A DNA stretch of 64,000 nt from Delphinapterus leucas (GCF_002288925.2 NW_022098031.1:62325-126324); one strand, 5' to 3'; counted from the first letter of the stretch, positions 1-14,179 are shown. The notes: generated by a model not told the origin, from the letters alone. Numbers and translations: made by a program.

Positions 1-1835
1 TGGGTTTCTCTTTCTCAGGATAGGAATCCCTTAGGATATAAAAAAAGAAAAGTATTATTGCATAAGGAAAGAAAAGAAAAGGCGATTACTTGGGGGATAT
101 AAAATGTACATGCCAAGACATTGTTATAAAATTTGTTTTATTTGACAACTATTCATAGTCAAAATCAAGGTATCCAGGATATAATTTAAAGTCTAGAAAA
201 ATATAGAACCTTCTAGAAACTTAGCCTTTTTACCCATTTTCAGTGACTGTGTGTCTCTATGTCAGAACAGATGAGAAGGGAATCAATTACAATTAGGTTC
301 TTATCAACTCCATCCAAGTCAGAAAATAGCAATAGCTATTCAAGATCACATTATAGTCCTGAGAGGATTTCTGAGCTCTGAGCAATTTTGTTTTACTCCA
401 TAGAACAACCGAGTATAAACAAAGCCAGTGTCAGCAGCATAGTAAGGACTACAATGCTGATGAGGAAGACAAAGACAAAAATCTATACCTCTGGAGCTAT
501 ACAGAAGCTACACTGAGGGTGAATCAAAGCTCCTGGAGAAACCAAAAATAAAGGTCTTTATTGAAAATAATACTTGAGAAAATAAGAAGAAAACACAGAC
601 ACAAGTAGGTTTCAGGAATTCATATTTTTTTCCAGAAGAAATGGTACATGGTACCACTAGTGCTTTGGTTGAGGGATATGGACTCATGTTTACTTGTGTC
701 CTGAAAGATGTACATCCAGGTTGTGAGGGGAGGACCATGAAAACTTACCAGACCCAGGGGCTACCACTTAATGCTGCTGATTCATACATCAGAAGAAATT
801 AGGGAAACATCTCTAGTGATCATGATTTTAATATCTTGATCTAGAAAATTCTGACATGGGAGCACTGTCAATGTTCTTTCTTCTACCAATGAAAATAGAA
901 ATAGAAGATAGGAAATGATGGCATGGAAAGTAATATGGTAGAGTGATGATGGTGTCAAAGAACCAAATTTGAAATTTTGGACCATGTCCCAATATTTAGA
1001 ACTCTTAAAGAGTTTAGTTCATAAATGCAAAGAAACGTAAGTTAACCTGAGAGTAGCTGTGCTAGATGCCTTTAAATGAAATGAGGTGTGGAAGAAGAAA
1101 ACTTTCTAAATAGAACTATGAAAATGTTCACTCAATTCCATCAGGAATGACAAACAGAAAGGGAGGAATTCTTAGTAATTCACAGAGAATAATAATTATA
1201 AAGGGGACAATATTTTCCTTATATAACAATCTGAAAAGCTAGGGTAATAAAGTGAACTTCAGTTATGAGTCAGTCAATGTGACTGCATTGATAACCACTA
1301 ACCATGTAGAATCAAATTCAATATACATATAATCTATTTTTACAAATGTGTTATAGCAGAGGCAATATAAATGTGGAAACTCCAAACGTCAAAGGAAGCA
1401 ACACATTGAAAAGCATTTGAATAAAGCTAAAAATACTTTAAAGATAAAGTATTTAAAAAGATAAAACATATATATGAACCATGCCTCCTTGAAAGCCACA
1501 GTTGAATTTGGGGAGAGTGTCCTGGCAGAGGAAATATTCCTTCTAGCAGACTTAGGGATCTGGTTTTAGTTTCTCTTTCTCTCTTCTTTCTTCTTTCATT
1601 TTCCTTATATATTACAAGCACCAATATGAAAAGATGCAAAAACAGGTTCGACAATCTTATTGAGGGACACGGAGACAGCACGGCCAGTAAATACCTCTGC
1701 TTACTTCCTAGAGCATACAATAGATACAGGATGCAATAACACCCTTTAAAGACTTAGCAGCCGAATAACCACAGCTTTTCCCCCCTGAGTAATGCATCCA
1801 GATGCAAAGCATCTCTGATATTTCCATTAATCTTT

Positions 1836-2039
1836 TTTTTTTTTTTTTGCGGTACACGGGCCTCTCACTGCGTGGCCTCTCCCGTTGCGGAGCACAGGCT
1901 CCGGACGCGCAGGCTCAGCGGCCATGGCTCACGGGCCCAGCCGCTCCGCGGCATGTGGGATCTTCCCGGACCAGGGCACGATCCCGCATCCCCTGCATTG
2001 TTAGGTGGACTCTCAACCACTGCGCCACCAGGGAAGCCC
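1836..2039 (-). mobile_element. tRNA-derived SINE (cetacean CHR type), full length
   Basis: Read on the - strand the element starts gggcttccctggtggcgcag, carries the tRNA-like A and B box region, and ends in the conserved gcgtaccgc stretch plus a poly(A) tail, seen here as a T run. It is flanked by a 13-bp target-site duplication, tccattaatcttt, at 1823-1835 and 2040-2052. Intact duplication and tail mark it as a fairly young L1-mobilised insertion. Open frames across it (MASPVAEHRLRT... type) are SINE translations, not genes. Confidence 0.95.
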
Positions 2040-5000
2040 TCCATTAATCTTTAAACATGCTTGTGTCTAATCTATATTTTAAAGGTCATCATTAATCCTG
2101 CCATCTTCCCAAAATATTGACTTATCTTTTCCCTGCCCTTATAATCCAAGCTTAAGTGAGTTGTCCACAACTACTATTTTTACTTCCTCATCTGTCAATC
2201 ACTTTACAACTTTCCATATCCTGACTTCCACACATAAAATCCTAGAAACAAGTTCAGTTTTAACCAATATGGAAGGAAAGGCTAGATAGTATCAAAGCAA
2301 TTTGAGGATGGTAACAAACTCACAACTATATTTATGATAATGTAAACTTAAGTAGTAGATCTGAAATAGGTGACCTCTTCCTAAAAACAGATTCTAAAAA
2401 ATTTTGGTACAAAAGCTGTATCTAACAAATAATAGATATAAGTGAATGGCATAGACATGTAAGAACAATGTCAAAAAAGCCACCAACCAAAATAAACTAT
2501 TGGAAAAACTGCCCAGACCAAAAGGGGAATTATAAAATTCTTATTTTTATTATTTTTGTTTAGTAATTTTAAAGTTTAAAGAAAATGAATAAACTGAAGG
2601 TGTACCTTATGTGAACAAGATATACAAATAAGTGGACCTATTCCAAAACTCACATTTTTGCCTCTATCTGCTTACTTGAAAAGCAAAACTTCATCCAGAA
2701 AAGAGGCACTAACAAGAGGACACTGAAGCCCAAGAGAGTTGATATCTTGAGGGGTGGGACAGGGGGAATGCTGATAATCCAAAGTCATTTATTTATTCCT
2801 ACTTTGAGTGAATAGCATATGTTGAGCCAATGTGAAGTATAGAGTACCAACCATGGACTTTAGGAAAATGGTTAAAGCATGGCATTGGCGTCAAAGAACA
2901 TTCAATTTAGTGAGACAGATAGTACATAAACATGGACAACCATTCATTTAAAACAAATCAAAAACTTGAATATGTTTCTGGCCCAGAAAAGTTTTACCTG
3001 CTACGTTGTCTGTCCTGTCAAGACAACCATGAACAGGAGTTCTGAACCTCGAGATCCATGATTAGGCATCAGTAATTGGAATCTTGACTGGCTTGACTTT
3101 TAATTTTATCTGAAAGCATCAACCTGTTTTGAAACAAAGCAAATTAAATTGTGTTTAAAATAGGCATATCAGATGAAGTTCGTTTGTTTCTTTGACAAAG
3201 TTACTTGGTAACAGAACAGGAAAGGCATTTGCGTGAGCTGTAACTCATGACAGCCCTGTAGACAAGATGTCAGAATGGGGCCTGTGATGGAAAACTTTGG
3301 TGAGATTTATAACTGGTTGCATAGGCCTCCTTTATAGTGATGATAAGTGGAGTGATGCCACCTTGGATACAGGTTTCTAGTGGCAAGATTAGGATTCACC
3401 CTGTTCTTGATCCTCACATCCCCCAATCACTTGGACATGAATATTTTGACAGCCCAGTAATCTGATTTTTGGATCACTGATAGGGAAAGAAATCACAAAT
3501 GAAAAAAAAAAAAAAATCAGTGTTCTTCCTTAAAGACTATCTCAAAAAACTGAGATTTGGAAGGTCCAAAAATATCCCACTTTAAAAGTATAACTCTCAG
3601 GAGCATTTTTTACAAGAAAAATTTAGAATTTTCAGGTAACTCTAAAGTCAATATATAAGTCAGTAAATGTAGTCCACGTTAATAGATGTACAGCACTGAG
3701 ATAAAAGAAGACTTTTCCATTCTGTTCGGCTGTTGTAAAACAAGAGCCAAGGAATAGTATCCATTTCTGTTTACTACACTTTCGGAGGCATATCATAACC
3801 TCGGAAAAAGGCTGGAGGAGAGGATTAAGCTGATGAGGACTGAAATTATGTGAGGAGTAGCTAAGTACAGGGGTATGTTTATTCTCCTTGTTGACCTGTC
3901 TGGATGGCTGATTAAGAATATCTGAAAAGCTGTTATGTGGCGGAATCTTTGGTCTTTTTGTTGTTGAGTGAGGGTACAAAACTGTAGCCAAAGTGTTAAA
4001 GTTGTAGAAAGATTAACCTCATCTCAGTGTAAGAAAGAGAACACTGGTGAGTCATAATTGTATACAAACAAGCTAGCTTGTCAAAAAATGACTTATTTGT
4101 CACTGGAGATGGTCAAGCAGAAGCTAGGTAAATACAAGTAAGAACTGTTGTGGAAGGGGTCCAAGAATTAGAAAGCAGTTGGACTGGATGATCTTTAAGA
4201 TCTATTTCAACCCCAGTAATCCTGAATCTATGAAGCTCTAACATTTAAGCCTTAGGCCCAGCAACTCTTCCTTCTACAAAATATATACCATGAGTTATTT
4301 ACTATGAAAATGCATATTATTTTTAAAATTACAGACTTTCAGAATTAGAAGATATCTAAAGATCATGTAGTGAGCCACATTCTATATTATACAGAAACTG
4401 AGATGATTTTAACAATCATCATGGCAAAGCAGCTGCTTGGTAGGAGAATTAGCAGTGGTTCCCAGATGTCACTACCTGGTCTAGTGCTCCAGACAACATA
4501 CTCGTGGGACTGTTTCCATCAAAAATTACCTCACTGAGCTCCTAGTCCCGTGGAGCATGTTTGGGAACTTAATGAAATTAAAGACATGATTATTTTTTTC
4601 AGAAAGTTTATAACTTCTTGAGGATATTACACACAAATGCATAAAAAGTAAAGAATAATTCAAGGCAATAATAAAAAAGATCACAGAATATATTATAAAT
4701 TTTCTTATAAAACATATAGACATAATGTCAGTAAAGAGTTCCGATTATTATTAGTTTTTCTCTCCCTGGATATGTTTGATTCTACTAGGAACATCTAAGT
4801 GCCGTTTTCCTTCAGAATTGAAAAGGTTAAAGCTTGAGTTTCAAATAGGACCTATCTCTGAAAAAAAGGGTACTGAAGCCACATGAAAGGACAAATTCCA
4901 AGGGAAACATGATGGAAAGGAACCTGGCTCTTTTTATGGTTAGTTGGGAAGTGGGTACAGTCTGGGGTCCAGAGTGTGAAACCAAATTATTAATATCAAG

Positions 5001-6004
5001 CAAAAGAAATGGTAAAAATTGAGGGTCAGGTTACCAAGCTGTGGAGAGATTGGAAATGCAGAGATTAGGAGACAGCAAATTGAAGCAGACACAGCACAGG
5101 AAATGATCTAGGTTCCAGGGTCAAGTATCCAAGCAGAAGTGAGAGTTAGGAGTCAGAGCAATCAAGTACCACACTTTAGAGGTAGTTTACCAGCTTAGGA
5201 AAACGATAATAGAGAGTGAAGAGGTAGTGATGTTAAAAACATTTGCTACTTCTGGGGGAGTCATCTGTTCCATATGATTTTAACACATTTACTGCCTAGT
5301 AAACACCAGCCCTCCCAGGCCTTCAGAGAGTCCTAATAATAATGACTGTAAAGAAAAAAGAACAGATCACACGTGACTACCCTAGCAGATGTCAACAGTG
5401 AATGGTAAGCATAAAGAAAAGAGGCATTACAAGAAGGAAACAGAAATCAAAGACAGAGATTTTCAAGAATGGGGAATTGATCAAAATATAGCAAAGCTAT
5501 GGAAAAATGGTAAAAGCAGAAAAATGTATGTAAATTATACAGGTAGTATCTCTGATTACAGATGTATAAAATGCATATATTGTTGAGTAAAAAAAATAAA
5601 AACTACTCTTGCAAATTTCCTTTAGGTGTATTTGAGAAGCAATATATTTCAGAGACATTTTTGCCTGATAAATTGCAGTTTTCTTTCCTTTATTGTCATC
5701 TGTCAGATTATGTAATAATGGTCTGAATTCTTTGATTTGTTATAATCAGCATAATGAAGAAAATAATTTCACACTGAGAGAAACAACATCAACATTGCAC
5801 CAGCATTAGTTAGCAAGCACCTTTCTACATGTAAAATTTGAGTGCCTGTGCTGGCCTTTACCCCGAAATTCAGATTGTTCCTAGATGTTATGGAACTAGA
5901 AAATACAATATAATTTCCCAAAGTATCAATTAGAGATGAGTCATGCTCTGCATGGTGAAAGGGTCTTCTTTTGAAGAAAGCATTTTTTAGCTTCAATTGT
6001 GAAT

Positions 6005-6180
6005 GCATTTATTACATACCATTTATGAGCCAGGCACAGTGCCTAGGTGCATCCTCCAGAGAACTAACAGACTAAGAGTCATGAAACAATTAAGTAATCA
6101 CTTACAAATTCAAGTGCATTTAAAATCAAAATGAGTGGTATGGATTAATACCGAAGTGAGGTCAAGTAGAAGAAAGATGA
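6005..6180 (-). mobile_element. L2 LINE fragment, antisense (probable)
   Basis: The stretch beginning with the 'cattta...gagccaggcacagtgcctagg' motif, followed by mention-like 'aattaagtaatcac' and 'gagtggtatggat' segments, follows the order of the L2 3' end read in reverse (size-class motif gccaggcac-gtgcctagg, then the ...aataaacaa... part). It is strongly diverged. Boundaries are approximate. Confidence 0.55.
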
Positions 6181-6189
6181 AACTACTGA

Positions 6190-7350
6190 TCAGCAGCAGA
6201 CTATAGTCTTAATCTCCCTGGAATTAGAGTTCCTTTTTAATACGATAACAGGGAACCCTGCGGGAAAAATGGAGATACAGAGCTTTTGCAATGTGGGTTT
6301 TGGCCAGAAATTCCTACAGACTTGTACCTCAAGGGTCAACATGAAATATATTATTCTGATTGGAGTCTGAGGCCCAGGCATCATAGAGATATTTGCCTTC
6401 ACAATCCAAACGAACAGATATCTCCAACGAGTACCATCCAAAGATCTGGGCATATGAAGGTCCTTCCTCAAATTCCTCAGCCTGGGTCTTAGGTAACCTC
6501 ACAGTCTGTAGCACCTCTCTTGAAATTCTCTAAAACCTTCCTTCTGGTGCCTGGGAGAGGTTGGGGCAGGCAATGCCATCCGGGCAGAACACCCTCACCC
6601 AAGACCTGGACCTGTGTAGGTCGAGTCTCTAGAAGCATTCAAATTTTTTTTTTACCTTTCAGAACCTGTAACTAGCCAGGAAGGCAGTGCCATCTGGGCA
6701 GGGTGCCTAATCCAACCAAACCATGTGCACCTGTGTCCCTGTTTCTCCCTAACTCCCTCCCTCGTATCTGGGGTTGACCAGATGCCTTGGGAAGCCAGCG
6801 ACTTGCCTATGGGGTTGTTCTGGACCAGTGGCCTGACCCTGGTTCAGAAGGATGGTCTAACAATTGAATCACTCACTCCTGCTGTTAGAATGGTATCATA
6901 TGAGATTGGACCACATTAGATTGTCATCCCACTAATTTTGGGTTACTCAAAATGTTTGTATAGGAAGGGGTTGGAAAAATATTTGACTAGGCCCCTCACA
7001 CCCTAAAAGTTATTCTGTCTCAAACACTTCCAAGTCCTTGACAACCTCACAAAAGAGAGTGTGCCTGAGTGATAGAGTGCCCAGAGAACTTCACTGAGGA
7101 CATGAATTTTGGCTTGGGCTTTTGCATATGCAAGCACTAGGGGGCCACTGACAAGGTGATAAGCAATTTATTATCTGAATGTACACTGGCTCATGGGACT
7201 CGAGCCTTCTATGCCTGAGCACTTTATGCCATGAGATGGATGGAGTTAATGATGCTCTCTCCATATTCCTAAGGGGTCTCCTGGAGAATAAGTAACCCTT
7301 AGTATCCACCAGCCAGTGTTTCTCACTGGGGACTCTTGCCATTTCAAGAT
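6190..7350. other. Unassigned GC-richer intronic block
   Basis: This block is less AT-rich than its surroundings and has several overlapping open frames on both strands, none longer than about 95 codons. A motif of the form ggca(a/g)tgccatc(c/t)gggcag occurs twice, near 6570 and 6684. I could not match it to a known gene, LTR or DNA transposon. It may be an old LTR-type or other repeat not recalled here. Confidence 0.35.
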
Positions 7351-8842
7351 GGGCAAACTAAAGAATTTTCTACTCATTGAAGGAAGTTTAGATTTCTTGT
7401 CTCCTACCTAATATATATCGGTTGCACTTTGCAGTCGTTGTGACATCTAAAAATGTGGCCCTCTTCCTCCATCAACATATGCAAATATTTACATTCCCTC
7501 TGGAAACTGCTACTGTGTCCAGTATAGAACCACTACTATATAGCACTGCTGAACAGGAATATAATGCAAGCCGCAAATATAAGTTACATATGTAATTTTT
7601 AATTTTCTAGTAGCCATATTAAGATAAGTAAAAAGAGACGGGCGATTAATTTTAATAATGTATTTTATTTAAACCAATATAGAAAAAATTATTATTTCAA
7701 CATGTAATCAATATAAAATTATTAATTAGATATCTTATTTTCTTTTTTTTTGGTACTAAGTTTTCAAAACCTTTTGCATATTTTATACTCAGAGCGCTTA
7801 ATTTGGACCAGCCACATTTCAAGTACTCAATGCCATATGTGATTAATGAATACATTGGTCTAGATGAGTAGATATTCCTAAAGTCCACACAGCCATGGGA
7901 TCCCACTGATGCCTAGGAAAAATTGAAGCAGACTCTCACCAGATTTAGATAATCATCCACAGAGTAAAAGAGTTCATAAGCTGGTTTGACTGAGGTCATC
8001 CTACCAGTTAGCTGGTCAGGTGGTTGGAAAGACGAACCTGGGATTTATGGGGCAGATGGATCAGTTCTATGAAAGAATGTTTTTCTCATCTAGAAATGTT
8101 TTATTTGGGCTTAAAAAATGCACATAATTAGACTTTTGCTCCTGCTTAAGGGTACGGTTCTACATATGCTGCTTAAAAATAATTTTGCCTACTTTGGCCT
8201 TAAGTGTCATTTTCTATTGGCATTTTCAAACAGGATGTGTCGACAATTCTTTATTAAATTCTTTTCAAAGGATATTAGATTTTGAAGTGCTCAGAGTATT
8301 TCCAAGCTCCTCATGCTTTTTATTTTTATAATTTTATTTATGAGAAGAAAAGTCTAATATCTACTTTTTCTGGGTCTAGTTTTGACTCACAAAATTCCTC
8401 TAGAGCTCTCTGTTTCTTCTCCAGAGTGTTATTTTTTTTAAAAACTGTTCTTTTCTCTAATTAAAATGTTGGGTTCTTGAAAAAAATTTAAATCATAATT
8501 TATATGTTCTTTGCCCAGAAGGGCAAAAAGCCTGGTTCATTCAACCGTGTAGTGGTTGAAAATACCTCATTGTTTATAGAATGGGTCTACTCATCAATCT
8601 CTGTGTCCCCATCTGGACTGATCAAGAATTTTTAACTTTTTTTTTTTTAAGAATTTTAAACTTTTAAGTGAATCATTATTCATTTCCATTTATGTTTCAA
8701 GAGAACAATTTTATTGTTAATTGCAGATTGTGAATAGTAATTTATGGACATACAGTAGGGCAAGTATACCAATGAGAGAAATAAAATGAAAATATTCACT
8801 CACTGTGCATAATGGAAATTCCCACATTTAAAAATGTTTCCT

Positions 8843-9009
8843 GGGCTTCCCTGGTGGTGCAGTGGTTGAGAGTCCACCTGCCAATGCAGGGGACACGGGT
8901 TCGTGCCCCGGTCCGGCGGAGCGGCTGGGCCCGTGAGCCATGGCCGCTGAGCCTGCGCGTCCGGAGCCTGTGCTCCGCGACGGGAGAGGCCACAACAGTG
9001 AGAGTCCCA
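8843..9009 (+). mobile_element. tRNA-derived SINE (CHR type), internally deleted, tail-less
   Basis: The element begins gggcttccctggtggtgcag and keeps the B-box-like ggttcgtgcccc. Compared with the other copies in this window it lacks about 18 bp just after ggtccgg (the part holding gaagatcccacatgcc). It stops at about 9009, with no conserved ccgcgtaccgc end and no poly(A). It lies in the same orientation as PPFIA2, about 1.4 kb before the first exon in the window. Confidence 0.92.
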
Positions 9010-10419
9010 AGAGTACTTTAGTCAACTAGTGGATGACTTTCCTAATGATACCAACAACGAAAATCATTCACAATAAAAAGTTCTTTAAGTATTAATTGCA
9101 TACGTGCATAATTGAATAAATTTCAGTCCTCAAACTCTGAATCCCTGAATAAGATCTAGACAGCAATCAATGTGTTTTCAATTAAAGAGGACTTTCTTAT
9201 AATTATCCAGTTCAGTAACAGAGTTAGTAGGCTATGAGATTAACTTATTTATATCACTGATCCAGAATTAATAATACTGAGTATTTAAATTATTTGTTAA
9301 ATGAATTATGAAAAATAATTACAACAAAATTATCCTTAATAGTACTTATTTACTGATATATTGGTGAATGTTTTTGTGTAGACTTTTAAGAATTAGTATT
9401 AACTTAAATCTTTCTACTTAATCTTGAGCTTAAATGGAAATTTAAATCTCTTCCAATTAAAATGACTTAAAAATAATGAGCATTTTTCATTTACCTTGAC
9501 TTCATGTTTTTCACATAGTAAATAGCAAAGAGAAAACAGAGCCCAGGATTAAGTTCTCATTTTTCAATTACAACAGATAATTTATGAACAATGATATGTT
9601 TAAAGATACTAAATAATTGCTTTGTAAAGTTGTTTGATGCCCAACACACTTTCCTTTCTTCCTTCTCTTATTCCAAGGTTATATATATATATATTGGATA
9701 TATCCCAAAGCCAATAAAACTGACACTACATCAAATAATTTGTGACCTGCTAGGTAAAAACAAGTCTTACCAGGATCTTTTGAAGAAAGATTTAGAATTT
9801 TTTCAGGTATTATTATAAAAATTACAAAACAAAACAAAGCCTGCCAGAACATAGGAAGTTCTGGAAGTTACGTTGGTACTGAAGGATATAGGAGTCATCC
9901 AGGTGAGCAGAAGAGGGTTCCAGAACAAGATACAGAAAGTTTTGGTAACTCAGCAAATGTTTCTCCATTCTCTCAACTTGGAATTGAAGACATACACCTG
10001 AGTTTCTGCTCATTGGGCTATCATTTATTTCATTATATATGAAAAATTTCACACGTTTCAAACATTGAAAAAAACCTCACACACTGCACAGTTTTTTCAT
10101 TTTTCATAAGGAAAAGTAGACCTCATAGCTTTCAAACTATATATTCAAGTGTTTGTCAGTATACAGGCTACATGTATTATATTGCTACTAGGTGCAATTG
10201 AATGGTCTACCAAGAGGTACCTTTTATTTTTTTCATTGTCTCAGCGTATGTTTATGTATGTACCCATGCCATCGAATGCATATTGTGTTAGAAATACAAA
10301 GGCAGGCCAAAAAAAAGAAAAATGTAATACTAAACAATTGCTCAAATAAACTTTTAAAAATTTAATTTCAGAATTGACACAATATATCCAACCTAATATG
10401 AATAGTTACTTCTTCACAG

Positions 10420-10513
10420 GAGGCTTTATGGAGACTGAAGCTGCAGCTCAGGAGTCCCTGGGGTTAGGCAAACTTGGAACTCAAGCTGAGAAGGATAGAA
10501 GACTGAAGAAAAA
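10420..10513 (+). CDS. PPFIA2: Liprin-alpha-2, exon of the linker before SAM1
   Basis: The acceptor is ...tacttcttcacag|ga and the donor aaa|gtaggt. The exon enters with the last two bases of a split arginine codon, reads 30 codons and leaves two bases of a lysine codon completed by the next exon. The peptide starts GFMETEAAAQESLGLGKLGT and ends in a basic DRRLKKK stretch. This is the linker directly N-terminal to SAM1 in liprin-alpha-2. It is hydrophilic, with no catalytic motif, and is probably flexible. The frame joins cleanly to the [10 protein letters not shown] exon at 35455, across a 24.9-kb intron. Recognition rests on my memory of the family. The earlier exons (coiled-coil half of the protein) are upstream of the window. 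Confidence 0.93.
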
Positions 10514-13500
10514 GTAGGTTTGGAGATTTTTTTTTTTCCTAACTTTTACTTAGTGTCATTGTTTGTGGGGAATTGAAAAGAGAGTAATTGGAAACAAAGC
10601 AATAGACAGAGGCCAGTAGTGTCCTGGTCTTCCCTAAAACTATTTGGTGCACCAGTTTCATGGTTATAATGGGCTAACTATTAAAATAAAAATCTTTGGC
10701 CCATAGTAGAAGTAAAGTTTTTTTCTAGAGATCATTTATTTCAAAACTCAAATATATTTAAAATATTCAAATGTAGCCATACAAATAATGTAATATTCCA
10801 TTTGATGTTAAATTCTACTGAATTGGTATGATAAAATGAGAAAGTATCCAACTTTGTGTTCCTCTCACAACAATTAAAGGCCCTCCTCTTAAAATGGAGT
10901 ATTTAAAAGGAGAATGTTTCTCTGACTGACTGAACATAAACTTATTTTAGACTCACAGCAGATTGTTTTGCATCTGTCAGGAAACTGATAGTGTATTTTT
11001 TTCATTCATGTATAATATGGAACCTTTAAATGACTTGCAAAACTGGCAATTTTGGAGTCTCAGCAGCTGTTAGAAAGCAAGTGGGTCCATATATAACATA
11101 TTTTTTAAAAGCTTAGTAACATTTTCACTGATGAAATAGGACCTTTAGACCATGTTGTTTAAAATCCAAAGAATTTCTCTATATCCCAGAATCATTTGGT
11201 TGGTTACTTCTTTTCTTCCCTCTCAAATATTACATTATGTTTATAGTTTTCATATTAACCTTCTTCCCTATGAAAGAATGTTCATTGCTTTAGGCATCAT
11301 TATTGTAACATGGTTATATTAGTCATGCTAATGTGCACGTGGTTATACTAGTCAGGCTAATTAATTTATTTCATATTTTGCCTTCTCACTTGCTTTGCAG
11401 ATGTTTGCTAATAATGAAGAAATATGTAGTTACAAGTTGTACACAAGTCCACTAGTCTAATTGTGTCATTAATTTTCTACTTACTAAAATTAGTTATATA
11501 CCTAAATTTAGTAGAAATACTGTTCAGAAAAAAGAAGTGACCGTGGGAGCATTATTTCTTGAAGACAATTAAATGCTCAGTCACATTCCACACTAATAAA
11601 TATTTCCTCTTTCATTACTGATTACTCAAAAGTGTATTTAAATATTATCACAATCTGTTCCTATCAATAAATGTTACATTTTATGGTTATTTACTGAGAA
11701 AAAAAATTTTCTCCTTTGATTGACTCTAAAATTTATTTGATGTCTAAAGATTTTGAATGTATTTATTTAAGATTGCTTTAAATCTAAATGAATAATAATA
11801 ATCAAAACCTAGCCTGACTAATGGACATGGTTTATTTCCCTTAAAAGTTAATTCTCATTTTTCCCACAATGAAATATTTACAAATAATGGCAATCTGGCC
11901 AGTTTTCATATTGCATATAAGGCAGTGCCTCACATAGTTCATTTGTTGTTTATGGACCAAGTTAAGTGTCCATTTTAACAGCTACTAAAGTTAAAAAATT
12001 CCAATTATACAATGACTTGACAATATCATAAATTTAGAATTAAAGTTTAGCAATTGTTAAGTTTACACACTGTTGGATTGATTTGATATTAATTTTATGG
12101 AATTATTTCTTGAATCCTAAGTATTCTCATAGTCAGAAAATGATTTTAGTTCTGGACTTGGTTTGAGATCTTACTATGCTTGACTTTATTTCATTTTGCA
12201 ATATGTTTTGGCAAAATATAATTTTTAAATGTAGTAAATAGAATACTAGTCTTGAATATTAAGAAGAATGTTAAAAACAAACTATAATACAACAAAGGTT
12301 AACATTCCTTAGCACAACTATTTCCTATAGAATAATAATATTTGGGTTAAAATGGATCCAACAAGGCTAGCATTGTTAATCAATGAAAGGACAGAAATAT
12401 CTCTCTTATTGTTGATCATCTCATAGCAAAGCCCTATGAGCACAAATATGCAACCTGTATTTGTAAGACATATAAGGAAGTGCTAACACTTATTCAGGAC
12501 TTCCATGGCACCATGCCTGGGTTTCTGGGTTACCAAAGAGTGAAGTGCCTTCATGTAATGGGTTTTACAAGATAAGCAAGGTAAATTATTTTTAAATGAC
12601 ATAGTTTCAAAATTTACTTCTATCAAATGTATTATTAATTATGATTAAATATTGATCACGTTCTCAAATTTTCTAAAGCACTTACAATTTTATTTAAACA
12701 ATTCCAATATTCTTTTTTTAAAAGATACCATATCCTCTTTAAGTGTGCTTCAAGGAATCATACTCTTTTCTGTGTTCAAATTTCATGTGTACTTGTCTAC
12801 TTTCAAGATAGAAAAAAATTCAAGTACTTTTTTTGAAAAAATACACATAAAAATGGAGCAAACTCTTTCAAAATGTTGAACACTATAGATTGTACATGCA
12901 TGGTTGCAATGACTATAGTTTCTTAACAGTTGTTTTTCTACATTTTATCCAATGACCAAGCCAAATGATGTGTCCAGGACATAGTACTTAGACCTATGAT
13001 CACTGTACCAAAGTTCATATCAGAGATTCATTAGTCTACCTCTGGGAATAGCAGAGCTGGAAAAAAGTCTTCTTTTTAACTTTACTAGGATATCAGGTAT
13101 CTACAGTTGACAATCTGTGAATTTAAACTTAATTGGAAGAAATCTTTAAATAAGTTACTTATGACACATTTTTAAAAACCATATGGGGGACATACTTTCA
13201 GAAAGCAGCATTCAAGACATTCCAAATTCTTGCAAAGTTCAGAAATTACAGTGTTAGCAGTCCCAAACAAAGGTCTAATTTGAGGTGCATTTACCATCCA
13301 GCAAATTAAACACGTGTAGATTAAAGCATTTTACTTGGTCTGTGTTCCTACTTTGTTCTACTTCTACTTTGCTTTCTGGTGCAGAAATTTGTTTTTCTTA
13401 TATTTCTAGCTACTGTCCTATAATGATAAATAGGAAATCAACAATACTGGATCTGTTAAAGCACCTACTGTTCTAAAAATTCTTGAGTTGAGTATTATCT

Positions 13501-14179
13501 TCCTGAGTTGTGTATTATCACTCAGGTGCTATTCTTCCATCAGAACAACATCTAATCTTAAGGTCTAAAGTCAATCTATTGTTGTTCTACCTGGTTCATT
13601 TTTACTACATCTTATCTTTGTTGTACTTTACTTTAAAGCTTTAATTCCATAAATTTCTTCACCAGGCTTATATAGAGTACAGTCAATACCTACAATAATT
13701 GCATCAAACTGAAACTCATCTTGTAATCCTTCGAGTACTTCATATTAATTTGTCTAGCCTTCCCCTTTAAAGTTGGACCAGTTTTTCTGCAGTCTTGTTG
13801 TATAGTTCTCCTAATCTTTAAGAATTGAGCCACTTATTATTTGCAATATGTGTCTCCGTATTAAATTTATGGTTCTCCACAGTTTTCTCAATGTGTCACT
13901 ACTCTCTGAGATCTTTTCCATCATCCCTTGTTTGATTTCATTGGATGGCAAGCATCTTTTCTGATTTAACACAAACTGAATATCTTCCTCATTTCTAAGA
14001 CTAGACCTGAGAACTTCACTTCTTCTCTTTTACACTTATCATCCTGATCTTCAAGAACTTATTTCCCTTTCTTAGCTCTCCAACAAATGTTTTCACTAAG
14101 ACCTAAAGCTACTTGCTCAGGATGGCCAATGAAAATCAACCACACAACTCCAAAAAGTAACTGCACAGCATAATAGAAG

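Larger units (their letters stand above)
1..10419 (+). other. PPFIA2: PPFIA2 intron, 3' part (upstream end outside window)
   Basis: No coding exon was recognised here. The preceding liprin-alpha-2 exon should encode the segment ending ...MGQLR, and I could not find it, so it lies upstream of the window. The intron holds two tRNA-derived SINEs (1836-2039 and 8843-9009), an L2-like fragment near 6005-6180 and an unassigned GC-richer block at about 6190-7350. The rest is AT-rich sequence in which I see nothing specific. Short open frames in it lack homology or codon structure that I can recognise. Confidence 0.8.

Noticed and set aside
8843..8920. tRNA gene
   Set aside because: The A/B-box-like sequence is the head of a SINE that continues into the SINE body; there is no cloverleaf-sized isolated gene, and the same sequence recurs in other copies.
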